Shown in pieces: positions 23,001-36,300 of a DNA stretch of 64,000 bases. Both the position numbers and the translations under genes were made by a program. The notes below the pieces were generated by a model that did no database searches, was not told where the DNA came from, and worked only from the letters and a program-made list of their open reading frames with translations. Within the stretch, counting starts at the first letter, position 1. Each line of letters opens with the position of its first letter. Origin of the DNA: Adiantum capillus-veneris (lineage: Eukaryota > Streptophyta > Polypodiopsida > Polypodiales > Pteridaceae). Where the stretch lies: NCBI GenBank assembly GCA_014529385.2, contig CM043966.1, forward strand, positions 143,700,711 to 143,764,710, in the 5' to 3' direction.

Positions 23001-26000
23001 TATTGAAACATAGAGACAAGCGAAGGTCCACCACATGTCCAAGCTAAGATCCATTGAAACATGGAGAGAAGGATGTTCCATCATTTGTCCAAGATAGGCT
23101 CCATTGAAACATGAAGAGAAGCAAGCTGCACCATGTCTCCAAGATGCTAAGCTCCATGGAAATACCTAAAACCCACGATATTTTGTACATGGGGGGGGTT
23201 TACATTCAAGGTCCACCACTTGTCCAACCTATTATCCTTAGTAGCATGAGTAGTTTGGTCTCAAGATTCACCACTTTTCCACTCTATGTCATTATATTAA
23301 GAATATCTGGGTGGTAAGGTCCACCACTTGTCCAACCTATAAGGCTATATCTTTAAGGTTATTCTTTATCACCACTTGGAGTGACCGTGATAGGTTTTAC
23401 ATGGGGGTTTGGCTCCAAGGTCCCCCACTTGTCGAAGATAACTCTATTGACACATGACGAGAATCAAAGGTCCACCACTTGTCCAAGCTAGGGTCCATTG
23501 AAACATGGAGAGAAGGATGCTCCACCATTTCTCCAAGATAGACGCTATTGAATCATGAAGAGAAGCAAGCTGCACCATGTCTCCAAGATGCTAGGATCCA
23601 TTGAAATACCTTTAACCCACAATATTTCATACATGGGGGGTTTACATTCAAGGTCCACCACTTGTCCAACCTATTATCTCTAGTAGCATGAGTGGTTTGG
23701 TCTCAAGATTCACCACTTTTCCACTCTATGTCATTATATTAAGAAGATCTTGGTGTTAAGGTCCACCACTTGTCCAACCTATAAGGGTATATCTTTAACG
23801 CCATTCTTTCTCACCACTTGGATTTACCGTGATATGTTTTACATGGGGGTTTGATTCCAAGTTCCACCACTTGTCGAAGCTAGCTCTATTGAAACATAGA
23901 GAGAAGCAAAGGTCCACCACTTATCCAAGCTAGGCTCCATTGAAACATGGAGAGAAGGATGCTCCACCATTTGTCCAAGATAGGCTCCATTGAAACATGA
24001 AGAGAAGCAAGCTACACCATGTCTCCAAGATGCTAGGATCCATTGAAATACCTTAAACCCACAATATTTCATACATGGGGGGTTTACATTCAAGGTCCAC
24101 CACTTGTTTAACGTATTATCTATAGTAGCATGAGTGGTTTGGTTATCAGGATTCACCACTTTTCCACTCTATGTCATTATATTAAGAAGATCTCAGTGTT
24201 AAGGTCCACCACTTGTCCAACCTATAAGGTTATATCTTTAACCTTATTCTTTTTCACAAGTTGGAGTTACCATGATAGGTTTTACATGGGGGTTTGATTC
24301 CAAGGTCCACCACTGGTCCAAGCTAACTCTATTGAAACATAGAGAGCAGCAAAGGTCCACCACTTGTCCATGCGAGGCTCCATTCAAACATAGAGACAAA
24401 GAATGCTCAAACATTTGTCCAAGATAGGCTCCATTGAAACCTGAAGAGAAGGGAGCTCCACCATGTCTCCAAGATGCTAGGCTCCATGGAAATACCTTAA
24501 ACCCACGATATTTCGTACATAAGGGGGTTACATTCAAGGTCCACCACTTGTCCAACCTATTATCCTTAGTAGCATGAGTGGTTTGGTCTCAAGATTCACC
24601 ACTTTTCCACTCTATGTCATTATATTAAGAAGATATGGGTGGTAAGGTCGACCACTTGTCCAACCTATAAGGTTATATCTTAAAGGTTATTCTTTCTCAC
24701 GACTTGGAATGACCATGATAGGTCTTACATGGGGGTTTGGTTCCAAGGTCCAACACTTGTCCAAGCTAGGCTTCATTGAAACAAGGAGAGAAGGATGCTC
24801 CACTATTTGTCCAAGATAGGCTCCATTGAAACATGAAGAGAAGCAAGCTGCACCATGTCTCCAAGATGCTAGGCTTCACTGAAATACCTTAAACCCATGA
24901 TTTTTCGTACATGGGGGGTTTACATTCAAGGTCTACCACTTGTCCAATCTATTATCCTTAGTAGAATGAGTGGTTTGGTCTCAACGTGCACCAATTTTCC
25001 ACTCTATTTCATTATATTAAGAAGATCTGGGTTTTAAGGTCGACCTCTTGTCCAACCTATAAGGCTATATCTTAAAGGGTATTCTTTCTATCCACTAGCT
25101 CGAATGAGCATGATATGTTTTACATGGGGGTTTGGTTCCAAGGTCCACCACTTGTCCAAGCTAACTCTATGGAAACATAGAGAGAAGCTAAGGTCCACCA
25201 CTCGTCCAAGCTAGGCTCCATTGAAACATGGAGAGAAGGATAATCCACCATTTGTCGAAGAAAGGATTCATTGAAACATGAAGAGAAGCAAGCTGCACCA
25301 TGTCTCCAAGATGCTAGGATGTATTGAAATACCTTAAACCCACGATATTTTTTACATATGGCGTTTAAAGTCAAGGTCAACCACTTGTCCAAGCTATTAT
25401 CCCTGATACCATAAGTGGTTTGGTCTCAAGATACACCACTTTTCCACTCTATGTCATTATATTAAGAAGATCTGGGTGTTAAGGAGGACCACTTGTCCAA
25501 CCTATAAGGGTCTATCTTAAAGGGTATTCTTTCTCACCACTTGAAATGTCCATGATATGTTTTACATGGGGGTTTGGTTCCAAGGGTCACCAATTATCCA
25601 AGATAACTCTATTCTTCTCATAGAGAGAAGGAAAGGTCCACCACTTGTCCAAGCTAGGCTACACTGAAACATGGAGAGAAGGATACTCCACCATTTGTCA
25701 AAGCTAACTGTATTAAGACATGGGGGGTTTACATTCAAGGTCCGCCACTTGTCCAACCTACTATCTTTAGTAGCATGAGTGGTTTGGTCTCAAGATTCAC
25801 CACTTTTCCCCTCTATGTCATTATATTAAGAAGATCTCGGTGTTAAGGTCCACCACTTGTCTAACCTATAAGGCTATATCTTAAGGGTTATTGTTTCGTA
25901 CCACTTAGAGTGACCATGATAGGTTTTACATGGGCGTTTGGTTCCAAGGGCCACCACTTGTGCAATCTAACTCTATTGAAACATAAAGAGAAGCAACGGT

Positions 26001-27400
26001 CCACCACTTGTCGAAGCGAGGGTCCATTGAAACATGGAGAGAAGGATGCTCCACCATTTGTCCAAGATAGGCTCCATTCAAACATGAAGAGAAGCAAGCT
26101 GCACTATGTCTCCATGATGCTAGGCTTCATTGAAATACCTTTAACCCATGATATTTCGTACATGGGTGGTTTACATTCAAGGTCCACGACTTGTCCAACC
26201 TATTATCCTTAGTAGAATGAGTGGTTTGGTCTCAAGATTCACCAGTTTTCCACTCTAGGTCATTATATTAAGAAGATCTGGGTTGTAAGGTCTACCTCTT
26301 GTCGAACCTATAGGGCTATATCTTAAAGGGTATTCTTTCTATCCACTAGGAATGACCATGATATGTTTTACATGGGGGTTTGGTTCCAAGGTCCACAACT
26401 TGTCCAAGCTAACTCTATGGAAACATAGAGAGAAAGAAAGGTCCACCACTCGTCCAAGCCAGGCTCCATTGAAACGTGGAGAGAAGGATAATCCACCATT
26501 TTTCGAAGAAGGGCTTCATTGAAACATAAGGAGAAGCAAGCTGCACCATGTCTCCAAGATCCTAGGATCCATTGAAATACCTTAAACCCATGATATTTTT
26601 AACATGTGGGGTTTAAAGTCAAGGTGAACCACTTGTCCAAGCTATTATCCCTAGTAGCATGAGTGGTTTGGTCTCAAGATACACCACTTTTCCACTCTAT
26701 GTCATTATATTAAGAAGATCAGGGTGTTAAGGAGGACTACTTGTACAACCTGATAAGGGTCTATCTTAAAGGGTATTCTTTCTCACCACTTGAAATGTCC
26801 ATGATATGTTTTAAATGCGGGTTTGGTTCCAAGGTCCACCACTTATCCAAGATAACTCTATTCTTCTCATAGAGAGAAGCAAAGATCAACCACTTGTCCA
26901 AGCTAGGTTCCATTGAAACATGGAGAGAAGGATACTCCACCATTTGTCGAAGCTAACTCTATTAAAACATGGGGGGTTTACATTCAAGGTCCACGACTTG
27001 TCCAACCTATTATATTTAGTAGCATGAGTGGTTTGGTCTCAAGATTCACCGCTTTTCCACTCTATGTCATTATATTAAGAAGATCGCGGTGTTAAGGTCC
27101 ACCACTTGTCCAACCTATAAGGCTATATCTTAAGGGTTATTCTTTCTCACCACTTAGAGTGACCATGGTAGGTTTTACATGGGGGTTTGGTTACAAGGTC
27201 CACCACTTGTCCAAACTAACTCTATTGAAACATAGAGAGAAGCAAAGGTCCACCACTTGTCCAAGCCAGGCTCCATTAAAACATGGAGAGAAGGATGCTC
27301 CACCATTTGTCCAAGATAGGCTCCATTCAAAGATGAAGAGAAGCAAGTTGCACCATGTCTCTCAGATGCTAGGCTCCATCGAAATACCTTAAACGCATGA
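20012..27400 (-). repeat. 442-bp satellite array, middle part with ~1.25-kb and ~3.8-kb higher-order periodicity
   Basis: Same satellite as the proximal part. A variant monomer containing 'ctattcttctcatagagagaag' recurs near 20,530, 21,790, 22,640, 25,615 and 26,865. A 'tctatccactaggaatgacc' type junction recurs near 20,026, 21,254, 25,085 and 26,337. The segments at 21,295 and 21,737 recur at 25,120 and 25,562, an exact 3,825-bp shift. These show earlier rounds of block duplication. No gene is supported. Confidence 0.93.
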
Positions 27401-30400
27401 TATTTTGTACATGGGGGGTTTACATTCAAGGTCCACCACTTGTCCAACCTTTTATGCTTAGTAGCATGAGTGGTTTGGTCTCAAGATTCACCACTTTTCA
27501 GCTCTATGTTATTATATTAAGAAGATCTAGATTTTAAGGTCGACCACTTGTCCAACCTATAAGTCTATATCTTAAAGGGTATTCTTTCTCACCACTTGGA
27601 ATGACTCAGATATGTTTTACATGGGGGTTTGGTTCCAAGGTTCACCACTTGTCCAAGCTAACTCTATGGAATCATAGAGAGAAGCAAAGGTCCACCACTT
27701 GTCCAAGCTACGCTCTGTTGAAACATGGCGAGAAGGATGATTCACTATTTGTTGAAGATAGGATTCATTGAAATATGATGAGAAGCAAGCTGTAGCATGT
27801 CTTCAAGATGCTACGATCCATTAAAATACCTTAAACCAATGATAATTTTTAGATGTGGGGTTTAGATTCAAGGTCAACCACTTGTCCAAGCTATAATCCC
27901 TAGTAGCATGAGTGGTTTGGTCTCAAGATTCACCACTTTTCTACTCTATGTCATCATATTAAGAAGATCTTGGTGTTAAGGTCGACTACTTGTCCAACAT
28001 ATAAGGGTATATCTCAAAGGGTATTTTTTCTCACCACCTGAAATGACCATGATATGTTTTACATGGGGGTTTGGTTCTAAGGTCCACCACTTATCCAAGC
28101 TAACTCTATTCTTCTCATAGAGAGAAGCAAAGGTCAACAACTTGTCCAAGGTAGGCTCCATTGAAACATGGAGAGAAGGATGCTCCACCATTTGTTGAAG
28201 CTAACTCTATTGAAACATGGGGGTTATACATTCAAGGTCCACCACTTGTACAAGCTATTATTGCTAGTAGCATGAGTGGTTTTGTCTCAAGATTTACAAC
28301 TTTTTCACTCTATGTCATTATATTAAGAATATGTGGGTGTTAAGGTCCACCACTTGTCCAACCTATAAGGCTATATCTTAAAGGTTATTCTTTATCACCA
28401 CTTGGAGTGACCGTGATAGGTTTTACATGGGGGCTTGGTTCCAAGGTCCACCACTTGTCCAAGCTAACTCTATTGAAACATAGAGAGAAGGAAAGGTCCA
28501 CTACTTGTCCAAGCTAGGGTCCATTGAAACATGGAGAGAAGGATGCTCCACCATTTGTCGAAGATAGTCTCCATTCAAACATGAAGAGAACAAAGCTGCA
28601 CCATGTCTCCAAGATGCTAGGCTCCATGAAAATACCTTAAATCCACGATATTTTGTACATGGGGGGTTTACATTCAAGGTCCACCACTTTTACACCCTAT
28701 TATCGCTAGTAGCATGAGTGGTTTGGTCTCAAGATTCACCACTTTTCCACTCTATGTCATTATATTAAGAATATCTGGGTGGTAAGGTCCACCACTTGTC
28801 CAACCTATAAGGCTATATCTTAAAGGTTATTCTTTCTCACCACTTGGAGTGTCCATAATATGTTTTACATGGGGGTTTGGTTCCAAGGTCCACCACTTGT
28901 CCAAGCTAACTCTATTGAAATATAGAGAGAAGCAAAGGTCCACCACCTGTCCAAGCTAGGATCCATTGAAACATGGATAGAACGATGCTCCACCATTTGT
29001 CCAAGATAGGCTCCATTGAAACATGAAGAGAACCAGGTTGCACCATGCCTCCAAGATGCTAGGCCTTATGGAACTACCTTAAACCCACAATATTTCGTAC
29101 ATGGGGGGTTTACATTCAAGGTCCACCACTTGTCCAACCTATTATCGCTAGTAGCATGCGTGGTTTGGTCTCAAGATTCACCACTTTTCCACTCTATGTC
29201 ATTATATTAAGAATATCTGGGTGGTAAGGTCCACCACTTGTCCAACCTATAAGGCTATATCTTAAAGGTTATTCTTTATCACCACTTGGAGTGACCGTGA
29301 TAGGTTTTACATGCCGGTTTGGTTCCAAGGTCTACCACTTGTCCAAGCTAAATCTATTGAAACATAGAGAGAAGTAAAGGTCCACCACTTTTCCAAGCTA
29401 GTGTCCATTGAAACATGGAGAGAAGGATGCTCCACCATTTGTCCAAGATAGGCTCCATTCAAACATGAAGAGAAGCAAGCTGCACCATGTCTCCAAGATA
29501 CTAGGCTCCATGGAAATACCTTAAACCCACGATATTTCATACATGGGGGGTTTACATTCAAGGTCCACCATTTGTCCAACGTATAAGGCTTTATCTTAAA
29601 GGTTATTCCTTCTCACCAGTTGGAGTGTCCATGATAGGTTTTACATGGGGGTTTGGTGTCCAAGCTAACTCTATTGAAATATAGAGAGAAGCAAAGGTCT
29701 ACCACTTGTCCAAGCTAACTCTATTGAAATATAGAGAGAAGCAAAGGTCGAGCTCTTGTCCAAGCTAGGCTTCATTGAAACATGGAGAGAAGGATGCTCC
29801 ACCATTTGTCGAAGCTAACTGTATTGAAACATGTGGGGTTTACATTCAGGTTCCATCACTTCTACAAGCTATTAATGCTAGTAGCATGAGTGGTTTTGTC
29901 TCAAGATTCACAACTTTTTCGCTCTATGTCATTATATTAAGAATATGTGGGTGTTAAGGTCCACCACTTGTCCAACGTATAAGGCTATATCTTAAAGGTT
30001 ATTCTTTATCACCACTTGGAGTGACAGTGATAGGTTTTACATGGGCGTTTGGTTCCAAGGTCCAGCACTTGTCCAAGCTAACTCTATTGAAACATAGAGA
30101 GAAGCAAAGGTCCACCACTTGTCCAAGATAGGGTCCATTGAAACATGGAGAGAACGATGCTCCACCATTTGTCCAAGATAGGCTCCATTGAAACATGAAG
30201 AGAACCAAGTTGCACCATGTCTCCAAGATGCTAGGCTCCATGGAAATACCTTAAACACACGATATTTCGTACATGGGGGGTTTACATTCAAGGTCCACCA
30301 CTTGTCCAACCTATTATCGCTAGTATCATGAGTGGTTTGGTCTCAAGATTCACCACTTTTCCACTCTATGTCATTATATTAAGAATATGTGGGTGGTAAG

Positions 30401-33400
30401 GTCCACCACTTGTCCAACCTATAAGGCTATTTCTTAAAGGTTATTCTTTATCACCACTTGGAGTGAGTGTAATAGGTTTTACATGGGGGTTTGGTTCCAA
30501 GGTCCACCACTTGTCCAAGCTAACTCTATTGAAACATAGAGAAAGGCAAAGGTCCACCACTTGTCCAAGCTAGGATCCATTGAAACATGGAGGGAAGGAT
30601 GCTCCACCATTTGTCCAAGATAGGCTCCATTGAAACATGAAGAGGAGCAAGTTGCACCATGTCTCCAAGATGCTAGGCTCCATGGAAATACCTTAAACCC
30701 ACGATATTTCGTACATGTGGGGTTTACATTCAAGGTCCACCACTTGTCCAACCTATTATCTCTAGTAGCATGAGTGGTTTGGTCTCAAGATTCTCCACTT
30801 TTCCACTCTATGTCATTATATTAAGAATATCTGGCTGGTAAGGTCCCCCAGTTGTCCATCCTATTATCGCTAGTAGCATAATTGGTTTGGTCTCAAGATT
30901 CTCCACTTTTGCACTCTATGTCATTATATTAAGAATATCTGGGTGGTAAGGTCCACCACTTGTCCAACCTATAAGGCTATATCTTAAAGGTTATTCTTTC
31001 TCACCACTTGAAGTGACCATGACAGGTTTTACATGGGGGTTTGGTTCCAAGGTCCACCACTTTTCCAAGCTAACTGTATTGAAATATAGAGAGAAGCAAA
31101 GGTCCACCACTTGTCCAAGCTAACTCTATTGAAATATAGAGAGAAGCAAAGGTCCAGCTCTTGTCCAAGCTAGGCTTCATTGAAACATGGAGAGAAGGAT
31201 GCTCCACCATTTGTCGAAGCTAAGTCTATTGAAACATGTGGAGTTTACATTCAGGGTCCACCACTTGTACAAGCTATTAATTCTAGTAGAATGAGTGGTT
31301 TTGTCTCAAGATTCACAACTTTTTCACTCTATGTCATTATATAAAGAATATGTGGGTGTTAAGGTCCACCACTTGTCCAACCTATAAGGCTATCTCTTAA
31401 AGGTTATTCTTTATCACCACTTTGAGTGACCGTGATAGGTTTTACATGGGCGTATGGTTCCAAGGTCCAACACTTGTCCAAGCTAGCTCTATTGAAACAT
31501 AGAGAGAAGCAAAAGTCCACCACTTGTCCAAGATAGGGTCCATTGAAACATGAAGAGAAGGATGCTCCACCATTTGTCGAAGATAGGCTGCATTCAAACA
31601 TGAAGAGAAGCAAGTTGCACCATGTGTCCAAGATGCTAGGCTCCATGGAAATACCTTAAACCCACGATATTTCGTACATGGGGGGTTTACATTTAAGGCC
31701 CACCACTTGTCCAACCTATTATCGCTAGTAGTATGAGTGGTTTGGTCTCAAGATTCACTACTTTTCCACTCTATGTCATTATATTAAGAATATCTAGGTG
31801 GTAAGGTCCACCACTTGTCCAACCTATAAGGCTATATCTTAAAGGTTGTTCTTTCTCACCACTTGGAGTGACCATAATAGGTTTTACATGGGGGTTTGGT
31901 TCCAAGGTCCACCACTTGTCCAAGCTAACTCTGTTGAAATATAGAGAGAAGCAAAGGTCCACCACTTGTCCAATGTAGGATCCATTGAAACATGGAGAGA
32001 ACGATGCTCCACCATTTGTCCAAGATAGGCTCCATTGAAACATGAAGAGAACCAAGTTGCACCATGTCTCCAAGATGCTAGGCTCCATGGAAATACCTTA
32101 AACACACGATATTTCGTACATGGGGGGTTTACATTCAAGGTCCACCACTTGTCCAACCTATTATCGCTAGTATCATGAGTGGTTTGGTCTCAAGATTCAC
32201 CACTTTTCCACTCTATGTCATTATATTAAGAATATGTGGGTGGTAAGGTCCACCACTTGTCCAACCTATAAGGCTATTTCTTAAAGGTTATTCTTTATCA
32301 CCACTTGGAGTGAGTGTAATAGGTTTTACATGGGGGTTTGGTTCCAAGGTCCACCACTTGTCCAAGCTAACTCTATTGAAACATAGAGAAAGGCAAAGGT
32401 CCACCACTTGTCCAAGCTAGGATCCATTAAAACATGGAGAGAAGGATGCTCCACCATTTGTCCAAGATAGGCTCCATTGAAACATGAAGAGAAGCAAGCT
32501 GCACCATATCTCCAAGATGCTAGGCTCCATGGAAATACCTTAAACCCACGATATTTCGTACATGGGGGGTTTACATTTAAGGTCCACCACTTGTCCAATC
32601 TATTATCGCTAGTAGCATGAGTGGTTTGGTCTAAAGATTCACCACTTTTCCACTCTATGTCATTATATTAAGAATATCTGGGTGTTAAGGTCCAACACTT
32701 GTCCAACCTATAAGGCTGTATCTTAAAGGTTATTCTTTCTCCCCACTTGGAGTGACCATGATAGGTTTTACATGGGGGTTTGATTCCAAGGTCCACCACT
32801 TGTCCAAGCTAAATGTATTGCAACATAGAGAGAAGCAAAGGTCCACCACTTGTGCAAGCTAGGGTCCATTGAAACATGAAGAGAAGGATGCTCCAACATT
32901 TGTCCAAGATAGGCTCCATTGAAAGATGAAGAGAAGCAAGCTGCACCATGTCTGCAAGATGCTAGGATCCATGGAAATACCTTAAACCCACGATATTTCG
33001 TATATGGGGGGTTTACATTCAAGGTCCACCACTTGTCCAACCTATTATCTCTAGTAGCATGAGTGGTTTGGTCTCAATATTCTCCACTTTTCCACTCTAT
33101 GTCATTATATTAAGAATATCTTGCTGGTAAGGTCCTCCACTTGTCCATCCTATTATCGCTAGTAGCATGAGTGGTTTGGTTTCAAGATTCTCCACTTTTG
33201 CACTCTATGTCATTATATTAAGAATATCTGGGTGGTAAGGTCCACCACTTGTCCAACCTATAAGGCTATATCTTTAAGGTTATTCTTTGTCACCACTTGA
33301 AGTGACCATGAATGGTTTTACATGGGGGTTTGGTTCAAAGATTCACCACTTGTCCATACTAACTTTATTGAAACATAGAGAGAAGAAAAGGTGCACCACT

Positions 33401-36300
33401 TTTCCAAGCTAGGGTCCATTGAAACATGGAGAGAAGGATGCTCCACCATTTGTTCAAGATAGGCTCCATTGAAACATGAAGAGAAGCCAGTTGCATCATG
33501 TCTCCAAGATTCTAGGCTCCATGGAAATACCTTAAACCCATGGTATTTCGTACATGGGTGGTTTACATTCAAGGTCCACCACTTGTCCAACCTATTATAG
33601 CTAGTAGCATGCGTGGTTTGGTCTCAAGATTCACCACTTTTCCACTCTATGTCATTATATTAAGAATATCTGGGTGGTAAGGTCCACCACTTGTCCAACC
33701 TATAAGGCTATATCTTTAAGGTTATTCTTTGTCACCACTTGAAGTGACCATGAATGGTTTTACATGGGGGTTTGGTTCAAAGATTCACCACTTGTCCATA
33801 CTAACTTTATTGAAACATAGAGAGAAGAAAAGGTGCACCACTTTTCCAAGCTAGGGTCCATTGAAACATGGAGAGAAGGATGCTCCACCATTTGTTCAAG
33901 ATAGGATCCATTGAAACATGAAGAGAAGCCAGTTGCATCATGTCTCCAAGATTCTAGGCTCCATGGAAATACCTTAAACCCATGGTATTTCGTACATGGG
34001 TGGTTTACATTCAAGGTCCACCACTTGTCCAACCTATTATAGCTAGTAGCATGCGTGGTTTGGTCTCAAGATTCACCACTTTTCCACTCTATGTCATTAT
34101 ATTAAGAATATCTGGGTGGTAAGGTCCACCACTTGTCCAACCTATAAGGCTATATCTTAAAGGTTATTCTTTATCACCACTTGGAGTGACCGTGATAGGT
34201 TTTACATGCCGGTTTGGTTCCAAGGTCTACCACTTGTCCAAGCTAAATCTATTGGAACATAGAGAGAAGTAAAGGTCCACCACTTTTCCAAGCTAGTGTC
34301 CATTGAAACATGGAGAGAAGGATGCTCCACCATTTGTCCAAGATAGGCTCCATTCAAACATGAAGAGAAGCAAGCTGCACCATGTCTCCAAGATACTAGG
34401 CTCCATGGAAATACCTTAAACCCACGATATTTCGTACATGGGGGGTTTACATTTAAGGTCCACCACTTGTCCAACCTATTATCGCTAGTAGCATGAGTGG
34501 TTTGGTCTAAAGATTCACCACTTTTTCACTCTATGTCATTATATTAAGAATATCTGGGTGTTAAGGTCCAACACTTGTCCAACCTATAAGGATGTATCTT
34601 AAAGGTTATTCTTTCTCCCCACTTGGAGTGACCATGATAGGTTTTAAATGGGGGTTTGATTCCAAGGTCCACCACTTGTCCAAGCTAAATGTATTGCAAC
34701 ATAGAGAGAAGCAAAGGTCCACCACTTGTGCAAGCTAGGGTCTATTGAAACATGAAGAGAAGGATGCTCCAACATTTGTCCAAGATAGGCTCCATTGAAA
34801 GATGAAGAGAAGCAAGCTGCACCATGTCTGCAAGATGCTAGGATCCATGGAAATACCTTAAACCCACGATATTTCGTATATGGGGGGTTTACATTCAAGG
34901 TCCACCACTTGTCCAACCTATTATCTCTAGTAGCATGAGTGGTTTGGTCTCAAGATTCTCCACTTTTCCACTCTATGTCATTATATTAAGAATATCTGGC
35001 TGGTAAGGTCCTCCACTTGTCCATCCTTTTATCGCTAGTAGCATGAGTGGTTTGGTTTCAAGATTCTCCACTTTTGCACTCTATGTCATTATATTAAGAA
35101 TATCTGGGTGGTAAGGTCCACCACTTGTCCAACCTATAAGGCTATATCTTTAAGGTTATTCTTTCTCACCACTTGAAGTGACCATGAATGGTTTTACATG
35201 GGGGTTTGGTTCGAAGGTTCACCACTTGTCCATACTAACTTTATTGAAACATAGAGAGAAGAAAAGGTGCACCACTTTTCCAAGCTAGGGTCCATTGAAA
35301 CATGGAGAGAAGGATGCTCCACCATTTGTTCAAGATAGGCTCCATTGAAACATGAAGAGAAGCCAGTTGCATCATGTCTCCAAGATTCTAGGCTCCATGG
35401 AAATACCTTAAACCCATGGTATTTCGTACATGGGTGGTTTACATTCAAGGTCCACCACTTGTCCAACCTATTATAGCTAGTAGCATGCGTGGTTTGGTCT
35501 CAAGATTCACCACTTTTCCACTCTATGTCATTATATTAAGAATATCTGGGTGGTAAGGTCCACCACTTGTCCAACCTATAAGGCTATATCTTAAAGGTTA
35601 TTCTTTATCACCACTTGGAGTGACCATGATAGGTTTTACATGGTGGTTGGTTCCAAGGTCCACCACTTGTCCAAGTTAACTCTATTGAAACATAGAGAGA
35701 AGCAAAGGTCTACCACTTGTCCAAGCTAAGCTCCATTGAAACATGGAGAGAAGGATGCTCCATCATTTGTCCAAGATAGGCTCCATTCAAACATGAAGAG
35801 GAGCAAGCTGCACCATGTCTCCAAGATGCTAGGCTCCATGGAAATACCTTAAACCCACGATATTTCGTACATGGGGGGTTTACATTTAAGGTCCACCACT
35901 TGTCCAACCTATTATCGCTAGTAGCATGAGTGGTTTGGTATTAAGATTCACCACTTTTCCACTCTATGTCATTATATTAAGAATATCTCGGTGTTAAGGT
36001 CCAACACTTGTCCAACCTATAAGGCTGTATCTTAAAGGTTATTCTTTCTCCCCACTTGGAGTGACCATGATAGGTTTTAAATGGGGGTTTGATTCCAAGG
36101 CCCACCACTTGTCCAAGCTAAATGTATTGCAACATAGAGAGAAGCAAAGGTCCACCACTTGTGCAAGCTAGGGTCCATTGAAACATGAAGAGAAGGATGC
36201 TCCAACATTTGTCCAAGATAGGCTCCATTGAAAGATGAAGAGAAGCAAGCTGCACCATGTCTGCAAGATGCTAGGATCCATGGAAATACCTTAAACCCAC
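27401..36300 (-). repeat. 8.9-kb higher-order block, copy 1
   Basis: Sequence landmarks here recur in the next block at a constant shift of 8,902-8,903 bp. Examples are CTTTTATGCTTAGTAG at 27,449, the segment at 29,016, the CCGGTTTGG variant at 29,307 and the CACACGATATTT variant at 30,037. Within the block, 442-bp monomers start at 31,884, 32,326 and 32,768, then 33,318, 33,760, 34,202 and 34,644. The 550-bp steps contain an extra 108 bp (two subunits). Copy 1 has two nearly identical consecutive monomers (33,318 and 33,760). Confidence 0.92.
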